A DNA stretch of 64,000 nucleotides from Thalassoroseus pseudoceratinae. GTDB lineage: Bacteria > Planctomycetota > Planctomycetia > Planctomycetales > Planctomycetaceae. The position numbers and the translations under genes are program-made. The notes under the pieces were generated by a model, which saw only the letters and a program-made list of their open reading frames with translations, was not told where the DNA came from and searched no databases. This document shows positions 16,974-29,598 of this stretch, piece by piece; the first letter of the stretch is position 1; each line of letters opens with the position of its first letter. The DNA lies in assembly GCF_011634775.1 (NCBI RefSeq), contig NZ_JAALXT010000002.1:806001-870000 (forward strand), in the 5' to 3' direction.

Positions 16974-18383
16974 ATGACGTCTTCCCCAGTCATACTGACC
17001 CGCGACCCTGCCCTAGCCAATCGAACTCTAACTTGGCTAGCAACGGATTTTTCCGTCGCCGCGACGATCGCCGAAGACACCGAAACCGCGAGCCAATTGC
17101 TAATGCGATCGCCCTGTGCGACCGTGTTTCTCGACACCCGTGCCGGAGAATTTGCGAGCGAAGCCGCGACGTTTCTTCGAGGTGTTATTGATGGAGAACT
17201 TGCCGCTCTCAATCTGGTGACGATCGGATCGAACGCCTACCCAATTGAATTGGTAGGTGTTGTTGATCTGCTCACACAGTTGCATCTCAATCATGAGAAC
17301 TGCTGGAACGACGAAGACGTTCAAAATCGGCTTCGAGAAATCTTAAACACCCCACACGCTCGTCCCGTGCCACGACGGTTTACCGTGGATGCTGGGTCGG
17401 TCGCCATCTCGACGTACACGCCGTCTTTGTTTCCGGTGTTGGAGAACGTGAGTCGGGTGAGTCAGCACAACGTTACGTTGTTGATCGTCGGCGCTACCGG
17501 GACCGGCAAAACGACGTTGGCGAAGTTCATCCACATGCTTTCGCCGCGGCGAGACCGCCCCTTCCAAACGCTCGCCTGTGGAGCACTGCCGGGCGATTTG
17601 ATCGAAAGCGAACTCTTCGGCCATTCACGCGGTGCATTCACGGGTGCGGATCGCAACAAAATTGGTCGATTTCAAGCTGCCGGAACTGGCACGTTGTTGT
17701 TGGACGAAATCGATGTTCTTGATCCGAAACAGCAAGCCAAGTTGCTCCGAGTGATTGAAACCGGCGAATACGAAATGGTCGGGTCGACTGAGACCAAGCA
17801 TTCCGATGCCCGGTTGATCGTCGCATCGAACGTGAATTTGGAATCTCTCACGCAGAACTCCCAATTCCGTGCCGACCTTTACTACCGGTTAAACGTCCTG
17901 GAATTCCCGCTGCCCTGTCTGAAAGATCGGCCGCTGGACATCATCCCGATGGTGCAGGCATTCGTCACGGAGTTTTGCGAACAGCACGACATCGTTATCA
18001 ACACGATTCATGAAGACTTCATCGACGCGGTCAAACGGTACCCATGGCCCGGAAACATTCGGGAACTCAAGAACCATATTCGTCGGGCGGTGTTGCTTTG
18101 CGAAACGGACATGCTGACCGTCAACGATCTTTCGCCAGTTATCATTCGCGCACAGTTCGCTGAACCGGAATGCGAAACGCCAACGGGAGCGCGAAAACCG
18201 AATGGCTGGAGCCTGTCGGACCGTGTTGCCCAAAGTGAACGCGAAATGCTGATCGAAGCACTGCGTGCCCACAACGACAACCGCACCGCCACCGCAAAAT
18301 CACTCGGCCTGAGCCGCGTGGGACTCTACAAAAAACTCAGACGCTTCGGATTGGTCAAGAAGTCCGCGACAAGCGCGAAATAG
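16974..18383 (+). CDS. Sigma-54-dependent transcriptional activator
   Basis: 469 residues from ATG 16974, preceded by GAAGGAAA. Residues 1-125 look like a receiver-type domain of weak similarity with a possible acceptor in VFLDTRAG (Asp54). The central AAA+ domain has Walker A GATGTGKT (173-180), the sigma-54-contacting loop GAFTGA (220-225) and Walker B LLLDEID (241-247). The C-terminus is a Fis-type helix-turn-helix (NRTATAKSLGLSRVGLYKKL). The intact GAFTGA loop means it should remodel RNA polymerase with sigma-54 at -24/-12 promoters. No histidine kinase is adjacent. The next gene on the same strand, about 50 bases on, encodes a TIR-domain protein and may be its target or co-transcribed partner. 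Confidence 0.9.
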   Translation: MTSSPVILTRDPALANRTLTWLATDFSVAATIAEDTETASQLLMRSPCATVFLDTRAGEFASEAATFLRGVIDGELAALNLVTIGSNAYPIELVGVVDLLTQLHLNHENCWNDEDVQNRLREILNTPHARPVPRRFTVDAGSVAISTYTPSLFPVLENVSRVSQHNVTLLIVGATGTGKTTLAKFIHMLSPRRDRPFQTLACGALPGDLIESELFGHSRGAFTGADRNKIGRFQAAGTGTLLLDEIDVLDPKQQAKLLRVIETGEYEMVGSTETKHSDARLIVASNVNLESLTQNSQFRADLYYRLNVLEFPLPCLKDRPLDIIPMVQAFVTEFCEQHDIVINTIHEDFIDAVKRYPWPGNIRELKNHIRRAVLLCETDMLTVNDLSPVIIRAQFAEPECETPTGARKPNGWSLSDRVAQSEREMLIEALRAHNDNRTATAKSLGLSRVGLYKKLRRFGLVKKSATSAK

Positions 18384-18435
18384 ATGGTAGTTCCCTGTTT
18401 GAAATCGCAGATCATAGTTTTTGGTAGACACGTAT

Positions 18436-19455
18436 ATGGAACTGATCGATACGATCACAGTTCGTCACCAAGAGCATGAGCGGCATGTCATGCTTTATGT
18501 GGGTGACTTAAGCTCAATTCCGCAGCATGAGTCAGTTGACTTACTAATTGTCTCTGCATTTCCCAATGACTACATTCCAACGCGGACGAGCCTGATTGGT
18601 GCCCTGAATCGAAAAGGAATTTCCATAGCCCAATTAGCACGCGACAAAGAAGTTGATTTACGCAAATTCTCGAGTTGCTGGTTGTCGCGTCCGATTGAAC
18701 ATCCCGACGCGTATTTCCACCGAGTTTTATGCTTCGAACCGCAGCATCGTGGTACCGCGCCTGAAGTCGTTGGTGATGTGTTTCGGAGCATTGTACCGTT
18801 TACAGCAGGTAATCATTCGATCTCGCAGGTGGCTATGCCGCTACTTGCTGCAGGCGATCAGGGAGAATCATCTGAAGTTATGCTTGAGATGCTTGTAACG
18901 GCTTCTCTACATTGGCTGTCCCTAGGAATGCCATTGGGTCAAATTAAGATCGTGGTTCGAGATTCTTCTTGTATTCATTTGTTGCATGAGACTTTTGGGC
19001 GGTTGAAACGGCAGTTCATGCATGGAACCGACGATACAGGCAACGATCACTTTCGATTCGATGTCTTTATAAGCTACTCCCAAAAGAATAGGTCTGAGGT
19101 CGATCAGTTAGTGGAACATTTGATTGATAGCCAACCTTCACTACGCATCTTCCTCGACCGCCTTGAGCTAAATTCGGGTGCTGCATGGCAACAACACATA
19201 TTTGAATGCCTTGACGACTCAAGGAAGGTTATATGTGCATTTTCCCCCGATTACATGGCATCAAAAATCTGCAAAGAAGAATTCAATATTGCGTTGTTTC
19301 GGCATCGGGAGACTGAAAATGGCGTTTTGCTTCCCGTGTATCTCTTTACCGCAGAACTTCCGACTTATATGAAGCTCCTGCAGTATCAAGACGTTCGCGA
19401 AGGCTCAAGCGATCGAATCGCTGAGGTTGCAGCGCAACTTGTGAAATACCTTTAA
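18436..19455 (+). CDS. TIR-domain protein with macro-like N-terminal domain
   Basis: 339 residues from ATG 18436; a TTG at 18421 is the alternative, and neither has a clear ribosome binding site. Residues about 205-335 are a TIR domain: FDVFISYSQKNRSEVDQLV, RIFLDRLELNSGAAWQQHIF, then SPDYMASKICKEEFNIALF. The glutamate at about 282 is in the position of the catalytic Glu of NAD+-cleaving TIR enzymes. The first 200 residues (VDLLIVSAFPNDY, LIGALNRKGIS, VAMPLLAAGDQGES, IKIVV) suggest an alpha/beta domain with some resemblance to macro domains; this assignment is tentative. Base composition looks richer in AT than in the neighbours, as expected for acquired DNA. Likely roles are NAD+-based antiviral defence or signalling. 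Confidence 0.8.
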   Translation: MELIDTITVRHQEHERHVMLYVGDLSSIPQHESVDLLIVSAFPNDYIPTRTSLIGALNRKGISIAQLARDKEVDLRKFSSCWLSRPIEHPDAYFHRVLCFEPQHRGTAPEVVGDVFRSIVPFTAGNHSISQVAMPLLAAGDQGESSEVMLEMLVTASLHWLSLGMPLGQIKIVVRDSSCIHLLHETFGRLKRQFMHGTDDTGNDHFRFDVFISYSQKNRSEVDQLVEHLIDSQPSLRIFLDRLELNSGAAWQQHIFECLDDSRKVICAFSPDYMASKICKEEFNIALFRHRETENGVLLPVYLFTAELPTYMKLLQYQDVREGSSDRIAEVAAQLVKYL

Positions 19456-19474
19456 TGTTTATTTCGCTAGAGAG

Positions 19475-19512
19475 CGTGTCAATCAACCAGGAGTGTGAGA
19501 CTGATTGACACG
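19475..19512. terminator. Hairpin between convergent genes
   Basis: CGTGTCAATCA (19475-19485) and TGATTGACACG (19502-19512) form a perfect 11-base-pair stem with a 16-base loop between the ends of the TIR gene and the PVC cytochrome gene. There is no T-run on either strand, so it is not a classical intrinsic terminator, but it could stop or protect both transcripts. Confidence 0.5.
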
Positions 19513-19534
19513 AGAATGTTACGGGGCCAAGGCC

Positions 19535-23020
<3,486 letters not shown>

Positions 23021-23107
23021 CAGGTTGAAATTCTCTGTGAATGTATGAGGCAAGCGCAATCCAACAATGCCACCGGTTTCACCCGGTCGACACAACAAAT
23101 TCAATCG

Positions 23108-24748
23108 TTACCGACCGACGGCCCAATCAACGGCGTTTTTGAATAGCTTGTTGAATTCAGGTTGGTCGAAGTCCTGAATATGTCCGGTGGCCAAATAGAA
23201 GACGCGGCCGCCGTGTTTGGTTTTGTTCACCCACGCGACCGGTTCCGGTTCCTGGTTGGGAATCTTTCCCTGCAACAGAGGTGTCGCCGAGTTCGCCAGC
23301 GGACTGACCTTATACAACGAACCAAACCCCCGGAACTTGGTGGCATCGACACCATCAAGAATCGGGTGATCTTCCGCTCCCGTAATGGTCGTGATTTCCA
23401 CCTGCGGACCAGCACCGTAGTGGTTGGTGTAATTTCCGCCCAGGATTTCGCGATCGAATTCCGGCCAAACCGCGTGGCCTTCCGCCGGATCCGCGTTCCG
23501 GAGTGCAAACGCATGACTAGCCGTCCGAATCCCGATGACGGGTTTGCCGCTTTCGATGAAATCCCGAATTCGCTTGAGTTGCTGCGTTGGCAGTGCCCGT
23601 CGACGAACGCTGATGAGCACTGCGTCTGCGTGTTCCAACGCTTCCAACCCAGGCATGTCGTCACGATCACTTTCGTTCGCGTGAACGAATTCGAAGGCAT
23701 AATCTTTGCCAAGATGCTCCATGACAAACTTCGGCAGAGATTCGTTCGTGCGGTATTCTCGTTCACCCATCACGACCACTAAGCGTGGGCGTTTGTCCTC
23801 GGAAAACCGAAACGGTTCGCCGCCGAGGAATTGATCGCTCGTCACAGTCGGAGCAACCCATTTCTCGATGTGGGCAACGATTAAATCTGTTCCGGTAAAG
23901 TGATTGACGAACGGAGATTTCGAGGGATCGTAGATCGTATCGGTCAAATCGCGACACAAAGCGACGCGTTTGCCGTTCTGTGACATTCGCCGCAACCCGA
24001 ATGGCCGTCCGAGCACGCACATGTTGGTGTGCACGCCGACCAGTAGCACGTTGTGAATGCCATTCTGTTCAAGAATGCTCCAAACTTCATCGCCTTTGTC
24101 GCTGATGTAGTCGTCATCTTCAATTTTCAGTGTGTCAATTTGTCGAATCCACGGACGCCCGGGATTTCGGCCTTTGGCCTCCAAATCGCTGAGAAACTTT
24201 TTCTTCGTCTCCGGGTCGTCGCCGTTGAGCCCGTCTTTTTGATCGAGCGGGTACTCGCCTTGTTCTTCCGGCGGAATCTGGTAACACCAACTGCCGATAT
24301 CTTTGGGAAGATTCTTCGACTTCGGTGTCGTTTTCGCATGTTCGCGAGCCGGGTGATCTGCATAGAAGTCCATGCAACCGCTGGGAGCATGGATAATTGT
24401 GCCGCCACGATTCCGGACCTTGACGAGCAATCGGTTGATCCGCGGAGCCATCTCGACGACGCGAGCCGCCGCCTTTGGCGAGGTGTGCGTGTCCCAGACG
24501 TCACACACGATAACGGCCGTTTTTTCCGGTGCCCAGCATGTTGACCGTGTCAGTGCGTGGAAGCGTCCGCTATCTTCGGCGGTCTCGGTGCGGTATCGTA
24601 GATCGAGTTGGAACGCGGCTGGATTTTGACAATCGTCTTGCCCGTTCAGTGCCGCAAACTGCGGTTCGCCAGCGGCGACCGATGAGATTAGGACAGCGAA
24701 GCCGACCGCCACTCGCGGCAGCCACTTCAAGAAATGAGTCAGTTCCAT
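23108..24748 (-). CDS. Fused isochorismatase-like and ThuA-like protein, secreted
   Basis: 546 residues from ATG 24748, nine bases after GGAG; the signal peptide ends SSVAAGE. The first half is a cysteine hydrolase of the isochorismatase superfamily: VIVCDVWDTHT (Asp83 or 86), a possible Lys208 and the nucleophile in VGVHTNMCVLGRP (Cys244). The second half, from about residue 320, is a ThuA-like (trehalose utilisation) domain with an amidotransferase-like flavodoxin fold: LVVVMGEREYRTNESLPKF, DAVLISVRRRALP, ILGGNYTNHYGAG, GRVFYLATGH. ThuA-like proteins accompany PVC dehydrogenases in planctomycetes and act on oxidised sugars. It precedes such a gene here and is probably co-transcribed. The exact reaction is unknown. 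Confidence 0.85.
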   Translation of the reverse strand: MELTHFLKWLPRVAVGFAVLISSVAAGEPQFAALNGQDDCQNPAAFQLDLRYRTETAEDSGRFHALTRSTCWAPEKTAVIVCDVWDTHTSPKAAARVVEMAPRINRLLVKVRNRGGTIIHAPSGCMDFYADHPAREHAKTTPKSKNLPKDIGSWCYQIPPEEQGEYPLDQKDGLNGDDPETKKKFLSDLEAKGRNPGRPWIRQIDTLKIEDDDYISDKGDEVWSILEQNGIHNVLLVGVHTNMCVLGRPFGLRRMSQNGKRVALCRDLTDTIYDPSKSPFVNHFTGTDLIVAHIEKWVAPTVTSDQFLGGEPFRFSEDKRPRLVVVMGEREYRTNESLPKFVMEHLGKDYAFEFVHANESDRDDMPGLEALEHADAVLISVRRRALPTQQLKRIRDFIESGKPVIGIRTASHAFALRNADPAEGHAVWPEFDREILGGNYTNHYGAGPQVEITTITGAEDHPILDGVDATKFRGFGSLYKVSPLANSATPLLQGKIPNQEPEPVAWVNKTKHGGRVFYLATGHIQDFDQPEFNKLFKNAVDWAVGR

Positions 24749-24837
24749 CGAGATCGTCTCCAGCAAGTCGCCCGGATACATGCAACAGTTTTCGTTGATG
24801 AGTTTAAGATGATGCCAAACGGAAGAAAAGTCTGAGC

Positions 24838-26010
24838 ATGCCGCGTCTCTTCTTTGGCAACTTTGGTTTTGAACACGAACTGACTGAACAGCCGATTTCC
24901 AAGACGGCGCGTCGGACGGTCAGAGAAATGTGTCTGCTGTGGATCGCGGTCGCAAATGCCGACGATGCCATTGTCTCGTGGGAGCGTGATCATTCGGAAT
25001 TTGCCGAACTCTGGGACGCGGGGTTGCCGCAACCGCAATTTGTGGAAACGCGATCTCGGTGGGTGCAAGAAACACCTGGGGATTGGGAATTCTGTCCGTG
25101 GGGGTGGTCGTCCGATGCGATCGATTGCGGACGGTCCCTCGGCTTTCCACTGAGCGACGCCCAAGCAACAGCCGCGATGCACACCAACAGTCGGCGATTT
25201 TCGCATCATTGGGAATCTCGGCTTCAATGTGGTTTGCCGGGGCAACTCACCGTGGAGACGATGACGGAACTCGTGGACGCGGTCCGAGAATTGGGAGCCC
25301 AGGGGCGGTGGGTTATCAAGACCAATTTCAGTACCGCCGCCCGCAATCGGCAAATTGGTTGCGGCGGTGAGTTTTCGGAATCGCTGTTCCGCTGGTGCGA
25401 AAACCAGCTCGAACGCGGTCAGTCGTTGGTCATCGAACCATGGGTTGAACGCAAGGCGGAAGCAAGTTTTCAATTCGAGATCCCCGCACGCGGAGACGGT
25501 CCACCGAATTGTGTCGGCATCATTCCACTGTTGACGACACCGGACGGTCGTTATCAGGGCAATCGGATTGGGGCGGTGGATGTTTCGCGATTCGAACCAG
25601 CAAGGGAACAAACGCAAGTGGCCGCTGAAGCCGCTCAGCAAGACGGTTACCAGGGACCGCTTGGCATCGATGTGATGGAATACCAAGATGCCGAGAACTT
25701 GCTCAAGTTGCGACCATTACAAGACATCAACGCTCGTTGGACGATGGGCCGGCTGTCAATTGGCTTTCAACGCTTGTTGCAACCGGGAGAAGTTGGCACT
25801 TGGCTCCATGTTCGTTGGCCGGCCGATGTCGATGAGTGGATGGCAAACATTCATCGTCAACTTCCGGTCGGTGTGCGACTGCTCCGAACATCTCCCCGAA
25901 CGGTAGCCAGCAAACCCGTCCGACATGGCAGCGTACTCATCATCGCTGCCGATATCGAACTGCAAGCCCACGCAGAAGACATCATTCTGCACGACTTAGC
26001 TGCCTCTTAG
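24838..26010 (+). CDS. ATP-grasp-like protein
   Basis: 390 residues. I see features of the ATP-grasp fold: GRWVIKTNFSTAARNRQIG (nucleotide-contacting lysine), then QSLVIEPWVERKAEASFQF (acidic strand), and near the C-terminus KLRPLQDINARWTMGRLSIG, where the N-x-R motif fits the Mg-ATP site of the superfamily. The N-terminal 150 residues are tryptophan-rich and not recognised. No signal peptide. Enzymes of this superfamily join a carboxylate to an amine or thiol with ATP. No partner gene that would reveal the substrate is near: it is divergent from the isochorismatase-ThuA gene and convergent with a phosphoesterase. Function beyond the fold is unassigned. Confidence 0.65.
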   Translation: MPRLFFGNFGFEHELTEQPISKTARRTVREMCLLWIAVANADDAIVSWERDHSEFAELWDAGLPQPQFVETRSRWVQETPGDWEFCPWGWSSDAIDCGRSLGFPLSDAQATAAMHTNSRRFSHHWESRLQCGLPGQLTVETMTELVDAVRELGAQGRWVIKTNFSTAARNRQIGCGGEFSESLFRWCENQLERGQSLVIEPWVERKAEASFQFEIPARGDGPPNCVGIIPLLTTPDGRYQGNRIGAVDVSRFEPAREQTQVAAEAAQQDGYQGPLGIDVMEYQDAENLLKLRPLQDINARWTMGRLSIGFQRLLQPGEVGTWLHVRWPADVDEWMANIHRQLPVGVRLLRTSPRTVASKPVRHGSVLIIAADIELQAHAEDIILHDLAAS

Positions 26011-26052
26011 AATTGTCTCGTATCGCTCTCCGAGAAATGGAGCCGCGATCCG

Positions 26053-26940
26053 CTACCATTCGTAGTTCTTCTGTTTGCGAAAACCGGTGAGGTGGATGGT
26101 CCCGTTCGGTTCGATTTCCATTAGAGAGTAGCCGTTGTTTTGGGCACCGCTACCTTCAACCATTGCCACGAGCGTGCAGTATTGGATGCCGCCGATATCC
26201 TTGAGGTCGTTCTGATGGCTGTGTCCTTGAAAGACCGCCAACACCTTGCCAGAGGCTTCCAGGATTTTTCGCACCTCCGCATTGTTCTTGACGCCGTGAT
26301 GGTTTTGCACATCCAATCGTTGGTGAGCAAAAACAACCGTCGGTTTGTCATTGCTCTTGAGATCGGATTCTAACCATTCGAGTTCCGCAGCGGGAATATT
26401 CGCGTCGGTCCAATGGAAGTTTTTGCGTTCATAAGGCTGACCATCACTGCGGAAACAGGAATCCAGCACGATGAAGTGAAAGCCTCCCCGATCGAAGGAA
26501 TAGTACGACTTCTCCTGTTCCACACCGCCGAGAAACTCCTCTTTCTTGAGCGTATCCACACAGTGGTTGCCCAAGACGTAGTGCCGATCTTTGCAGATGG
26601 CTGAAAACGGTCGATTGATCGTTTGGAGATAACCTTGCTCGACATCGACCGAATCGGCGGCGTCGATGAAGTCCCCCAATTCCACGAGAAATGTCGGCGT
26701 GTCTTGCTCGAACTGCTTCGCTGCTTCTTCGAGTTTCGCGAGTGTTTCTCGGTAATGCCGACTTCCGGCGGGGGCTTTGTCAGCGTAGTGCAAGTCTGTG
26801 ACGAGCCCCACACGCAGTTTTGCGGCTTGGTCATTCGCGAGCAGTTGCGACGAAGCCAGTGAAGTCGCTGCCAAGGTAAGCGTTCCTTGTTTCAGAAAAG
26901 CTCTTCGGCCGATGCGGACGCAATTGTTGTCGTTGTGCAT
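26053..26940 (-). CDS. Tat-exported calcineurin-like metallophosphoesterase
   Basis: 295 residues from ATG 26940. The N-terminus IGRRAFLKQGTLTLAATSLA has the twin arginine and hydrophobic core of a Tat signal, so it probably folds with its metals in the cytoplasm before export. All five metallophosphatase motifs are present: DLHYAD, GDFID, GNHC, AHQRLD and GHSHQND, which together hold two metal ions. Members cleave phosphomonoesters or phosphodiesters. The substrate is unknown. The gene lies 195 bases downstream of the V-ATPase operon on the same strand and converges with the ATP-grasp gene. Confidence 0.88.
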   Translation of the reverse strand: MHNDNNCVRIGRRAFLKQGTLTLAATSLASSQLLANDQAAKLRVGLVTDLHYADKAPAGSRHYRETLAKLEEAAKQFEQDTPTFLVELGDFIDAADSVDVEQGYLQTINRPFSAICKDRHYVLGNHCVDTLKKEEFLGGVEQEKSYYSFDRGGFHFIVLDSCFRSDGQPYERKNFHWTDANIPAAELEWLESDLKSNDKPTVVFAHQRLDVQNHHGVKNNAEVRKILEASGKVLAVFQGHSHQNDLKDIGGIQYCTLVAMVEGSGAQNNGYSLMEIEPNGTIHLTGFRKQKNYEW

Positions 26941-27135
26941 AATTCGGTACCACACTCCAGGGAATCTAAGACCCTGAGTATCTTACAAGAACCGGCGACC
27001 ACAACTCTACATGCTACTTGTTCATTCGAAATTCACGCAAAAAATCCAAACGCTCGCCGCAGGATCTCGGGCCGCGTGCGACGGTTTTTGGCGATTCCAA
27101 ACTGAACGCGGCTTGAGACATCGACCGCATTCGGC

Positions 27136-28947
27136 TTAGGACGTTGCTTGTAGTGAGTCGAATTCCCCGGCAATCGCGCGGCGGTCCAAGTTCAGAATTT
27201 GCTCGACCAAGTCCTGGTAGTGGTCCGACCCAAACTCGGCATAGTTCAGGTTCTTGTAGAGGCTAGTGAGTTGCGTGAAGAACGTCCGAATTTGCTCTTT
27301 GTCGTGGAACTCGTAGTTTTGCTGGACCAGACGACGCACGAGCCGGAATGATTCCAATTGCCGATCGACGGGCACAGACACGTCCACCGCGTCGAAGGCA
27401 TCTTGTTGCAAGAACACCAAGTCGACAAACGTCGCTCGCTGATAGTCGAGAAAGTCTTCCATGGTGACGCCCTCTTCCCCGGTGACTTGCATCATCTGAT
27501 GGACGCTGTCACCGCGGTGGAGAAGTTCCGTCATCTCTTTCACTGATTCGGTCCATTGGGGATCGAGTTCACGATCGAGGTGGGGCTGCAATTGGTCCAG
27601 ATACCGGGACCAGGAAAACAAGGGATCAATCGCGGGGTAGAAACGTTTGTAGGCCCGATCCGAAGACAAGCCGAGAAAACATTTGACCGCGCCCAACGTG
27701 GATTGGGTGACGGGTTCCTCGAAGTTCCCACCTGCCGGCGAAACGGTGCCAACCATGCTCAAACTGCCGACGCTGCCGTCATTGGTCTTGAAGAGCCCCG
27801 CCCGTTCGTAGACGTTCTTGATGGAGGAATCGAGATACGCGGGAAACGCTTCTTCGCCAGGAATCTCTTCCAATCGGCCGGATGTCTCCCGCATGGCTTG
27901 TGCCCAACGTGACGTCGAGTCGGCAATGAGCAGCACATTCAACCCCATTTGACGATAGTATTCGCCGAGTGTAATGCCCATGTAAATTGACGCCTCGCGA
28001 GCGGCCACGGGCATGGATGAGGTATTGCAGATGATAATCGTGCGGTCCATGAGTTTGCCGCCACTGCGTGGGTCAACCATGGTGGAGAACTCGTGCACGG
28101 TTTCCAGCACTTCCCCGGCACGTTCTCCACAGGCGACCACAACAACGATATCCACGGCCGAGTACCGCGCGATCAATCCCTGTAGTACGGTCTTTCCCGC
28201 ACCAAACGGCCCTGGAATACACGCGGTTCCGCCGCGGGCGATCGGAAAGAAAGTGTCGATCAGGCGGATTGTCGTCGTCAGTCGTTCGATGGGGAATTGA
28301 CGTTCGGACAGGCGTTGCCGAAGAAGTTTGGCTGTGACTGGGCGACGAACGGGCCATGTCTGTTGCATGGTCACTTCGCGTTCGCGTCCCTTGGCATCGC
28401 GAACTCGTGCGATCGGTTGATCGACCGTGAATTTGCCTTTGGCGATCCAGAGCAGTTCCACTTCATGGCTTTCCCCGAACGGCAACATGATTTTGTGGGT
28501 AATTTGCCGCTCGGGAACGGTTCCCAAGACATCGCCGGCTCGGAGTTTCTCACCGACTGTGCGTGTCGGTCGAAAATCCCATTCGACTGTCGTGGATAAA
28601 GCCGGAACGGTGCTGCCACGATGTAGGAAGAAGCCATCCCGTTCGGCCAATTCGTGCAGCGGATTTTGCAGACCATCGAACACCGTTCCCAGAAGACCGG
28701 GACCGAGGACGGCGGGCAACATTTCCTTGGTCAATTCGACCTCATCCCCGACACGGACCCCTTGGGTTTCCTCGAAGACTTGCATGTCCGCGGTGTTGCC
28801 GAACACGCGGAGCACTTCCGACTTGAGCCGATCTCCGCCGACGTGGATGTACGCCACTTCGTTTTTCATGATCGGGCAGTCCGCCTCGATCGTCACAATG
28901 TTCCCCGCCACGCCGACGATTCGGGCCTTAGAAGGTGATGTTGGCAT
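27136..28947 (-). CDS. atpA: V-type ATPase catalytic subunit A
   Basis: 603 residues from ATG 28947, which overlaps the DUF2764 gene by 20 bases. This is the ATP-hydrolysing subunit of the V1 head. It has the P-loop GPFGAGKT (246-253), the long non-homologous insertion found in A but not B subunits (about residues 90-200), and ADSTSRWAQAMRETSGRLEEIPGEEAFPAY, of which DSTSRWAQAMRE is the family signature. It is the last gene of the operon, whereas in chlamydiae A comes before B. Closest in type to the bacterial V/A-ATPases, length normal. Confidence 0.95.
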   Translation of the reverse strand: MPTSPSKARIVGVAGNIVTIEADCPIMKNEVAYIHVGGDRLKSEVLRVFGNTADMQVFEETQGVRVGDEVELTKEMLPAVLGPGLLGTVFDGLQNPLHELAERDGFFLHRGSTVPALSTTVEWDFRPTRTVGEKLRAGDVLGTVPERQITHKIMLPFGESHEVELLWIAKGKFTVDQPIARVRDAKGREREVTMQQTWPVRRPVTAKLLRQRLSERQFPIERLTTTIRLIDTFFPIARGGTACIPGPFGAGKTVLQGLIARYSAVDIVVVVACGERAGEVLETVHEFSTMVDPRSGGKLMDRTIIICNTSSMPVAAREASIYMGITLGEYYRQMGLNVLLIADSTSRWAQAMRETSGRLEEIPGEEAFPAYLDSSIKNVYERAGLFKTNDGSVGSLSMVGTVSPAGGNFEEPVTQSTLGAVKCFLGLSSDRAYKRFYPAIDPLFSWSRYLDQLQPHLDRELDPQWTESVKEMTELLHRGDSVHQMMQVTGEEGVTMEDFLDYQRATFVDLVFLQQDAFDAVDVSVPVDRQLESFRLVRRLVQQNYEFHDKEQIRTFFTQLTSLYKNLNYAEFGSDHYQDLVEQILNLDRRAIAGEFDSLQATS

Positions 28948-29584
28948 AGTCACCCAGCGTCTCCTCAATCATCTGATCAAAACGAGTTTTTCCCACCTCG
29001 GCGTCTCGACTCGTCCAACGATCAACGATCGTCCAGCGAGCCAGATAGAGGAGCACGGCTTCAAAAGAAAACGTGAACCTCGTTGCCATGTGATGGCGGA
29101 GTTTCCACATGACTTCAAACAGAATTCGTTCCGCTTCCAATGCCTCTCCGGCTTCCCAATGCCTCGCGAACGTTTCGATCCAAGGAAACCGGTTTTCGAG
29201 TCGAAAATACGGTTCCTTGAAGTTGCGACGGATGGGATCGACCAACTCGCCAACGCCTTGAGGCGGTCCGTCCCCAGCACGGCGACGACGAAGTGCACTG
29301 ATGATCGTTCGCATGTTCAATCGGTTCTCCACGATCCGCCAGATGATCGGATGGTGAACCTCGTGCTTCAGTTTGTGGAACCGGTTGATGACTTCCGTGT
29401 CCGATTGCTCTAACGGTTGATGATCCCAGGCCAAAAACTCATTGAGCTGGGCGATGGTCTCGGTGTCTTCCTCCGTGAGCATTTTGAGCCGTTCGTCCAA
29501 TTGTAGACGTGTGATCGGCGGTCGCGTCACATCGAAATGCGGCGGCAAGGGAGGCAGACTGGCAATCAGAGTAAAGTAAGACAC
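28928..29584 (-). CDS. DUF2764 protein of V-type ATPase operon
   Basis: 218 residues beginning MSYFTLIASLPPLPPHF. The N-terminal YFTLIASLPPLP, the long charged helices and the position immediately before subunit A match the DUF2764 family, known from chlamydial and Bacteroidetes V-ATPase operons, where the order is E, DUF2764, A. No C, F, G or H subunit gene is present in the operon, so this protein may fill the place of subunit C as the socket between stalk and rotor. That is inference. It has no signal peptide or membrane helix. Confidence 0.8.
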   Translation of the reverse strand: MSYFTLIASLPPLPPHFDVTRPPITRLQLDERLKMLTEEDTETIAQLNEFLAWDHQPLEQSDTEVINRFHKLKHEVHHPIIWRIVENRLNMRTIISALRRRRAGDGPPQGVGELVDPIRRNFKEPYFRLENRFPWIETFARHWEAGEALEAERILFEVMWKLRHHMATRFTFSFEAVLLYLARWTIVDRWTSRDAEVGKTRFDQMIEETLGDYANITF

Positions 29585-29598
29585 AAAACGTTGCCTTC

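Noticed and set aside
24739-25686. 315-codon minus-strand frame
   Set aside because: Antisense to the ATP-grasp gene; no domain seen in the product.
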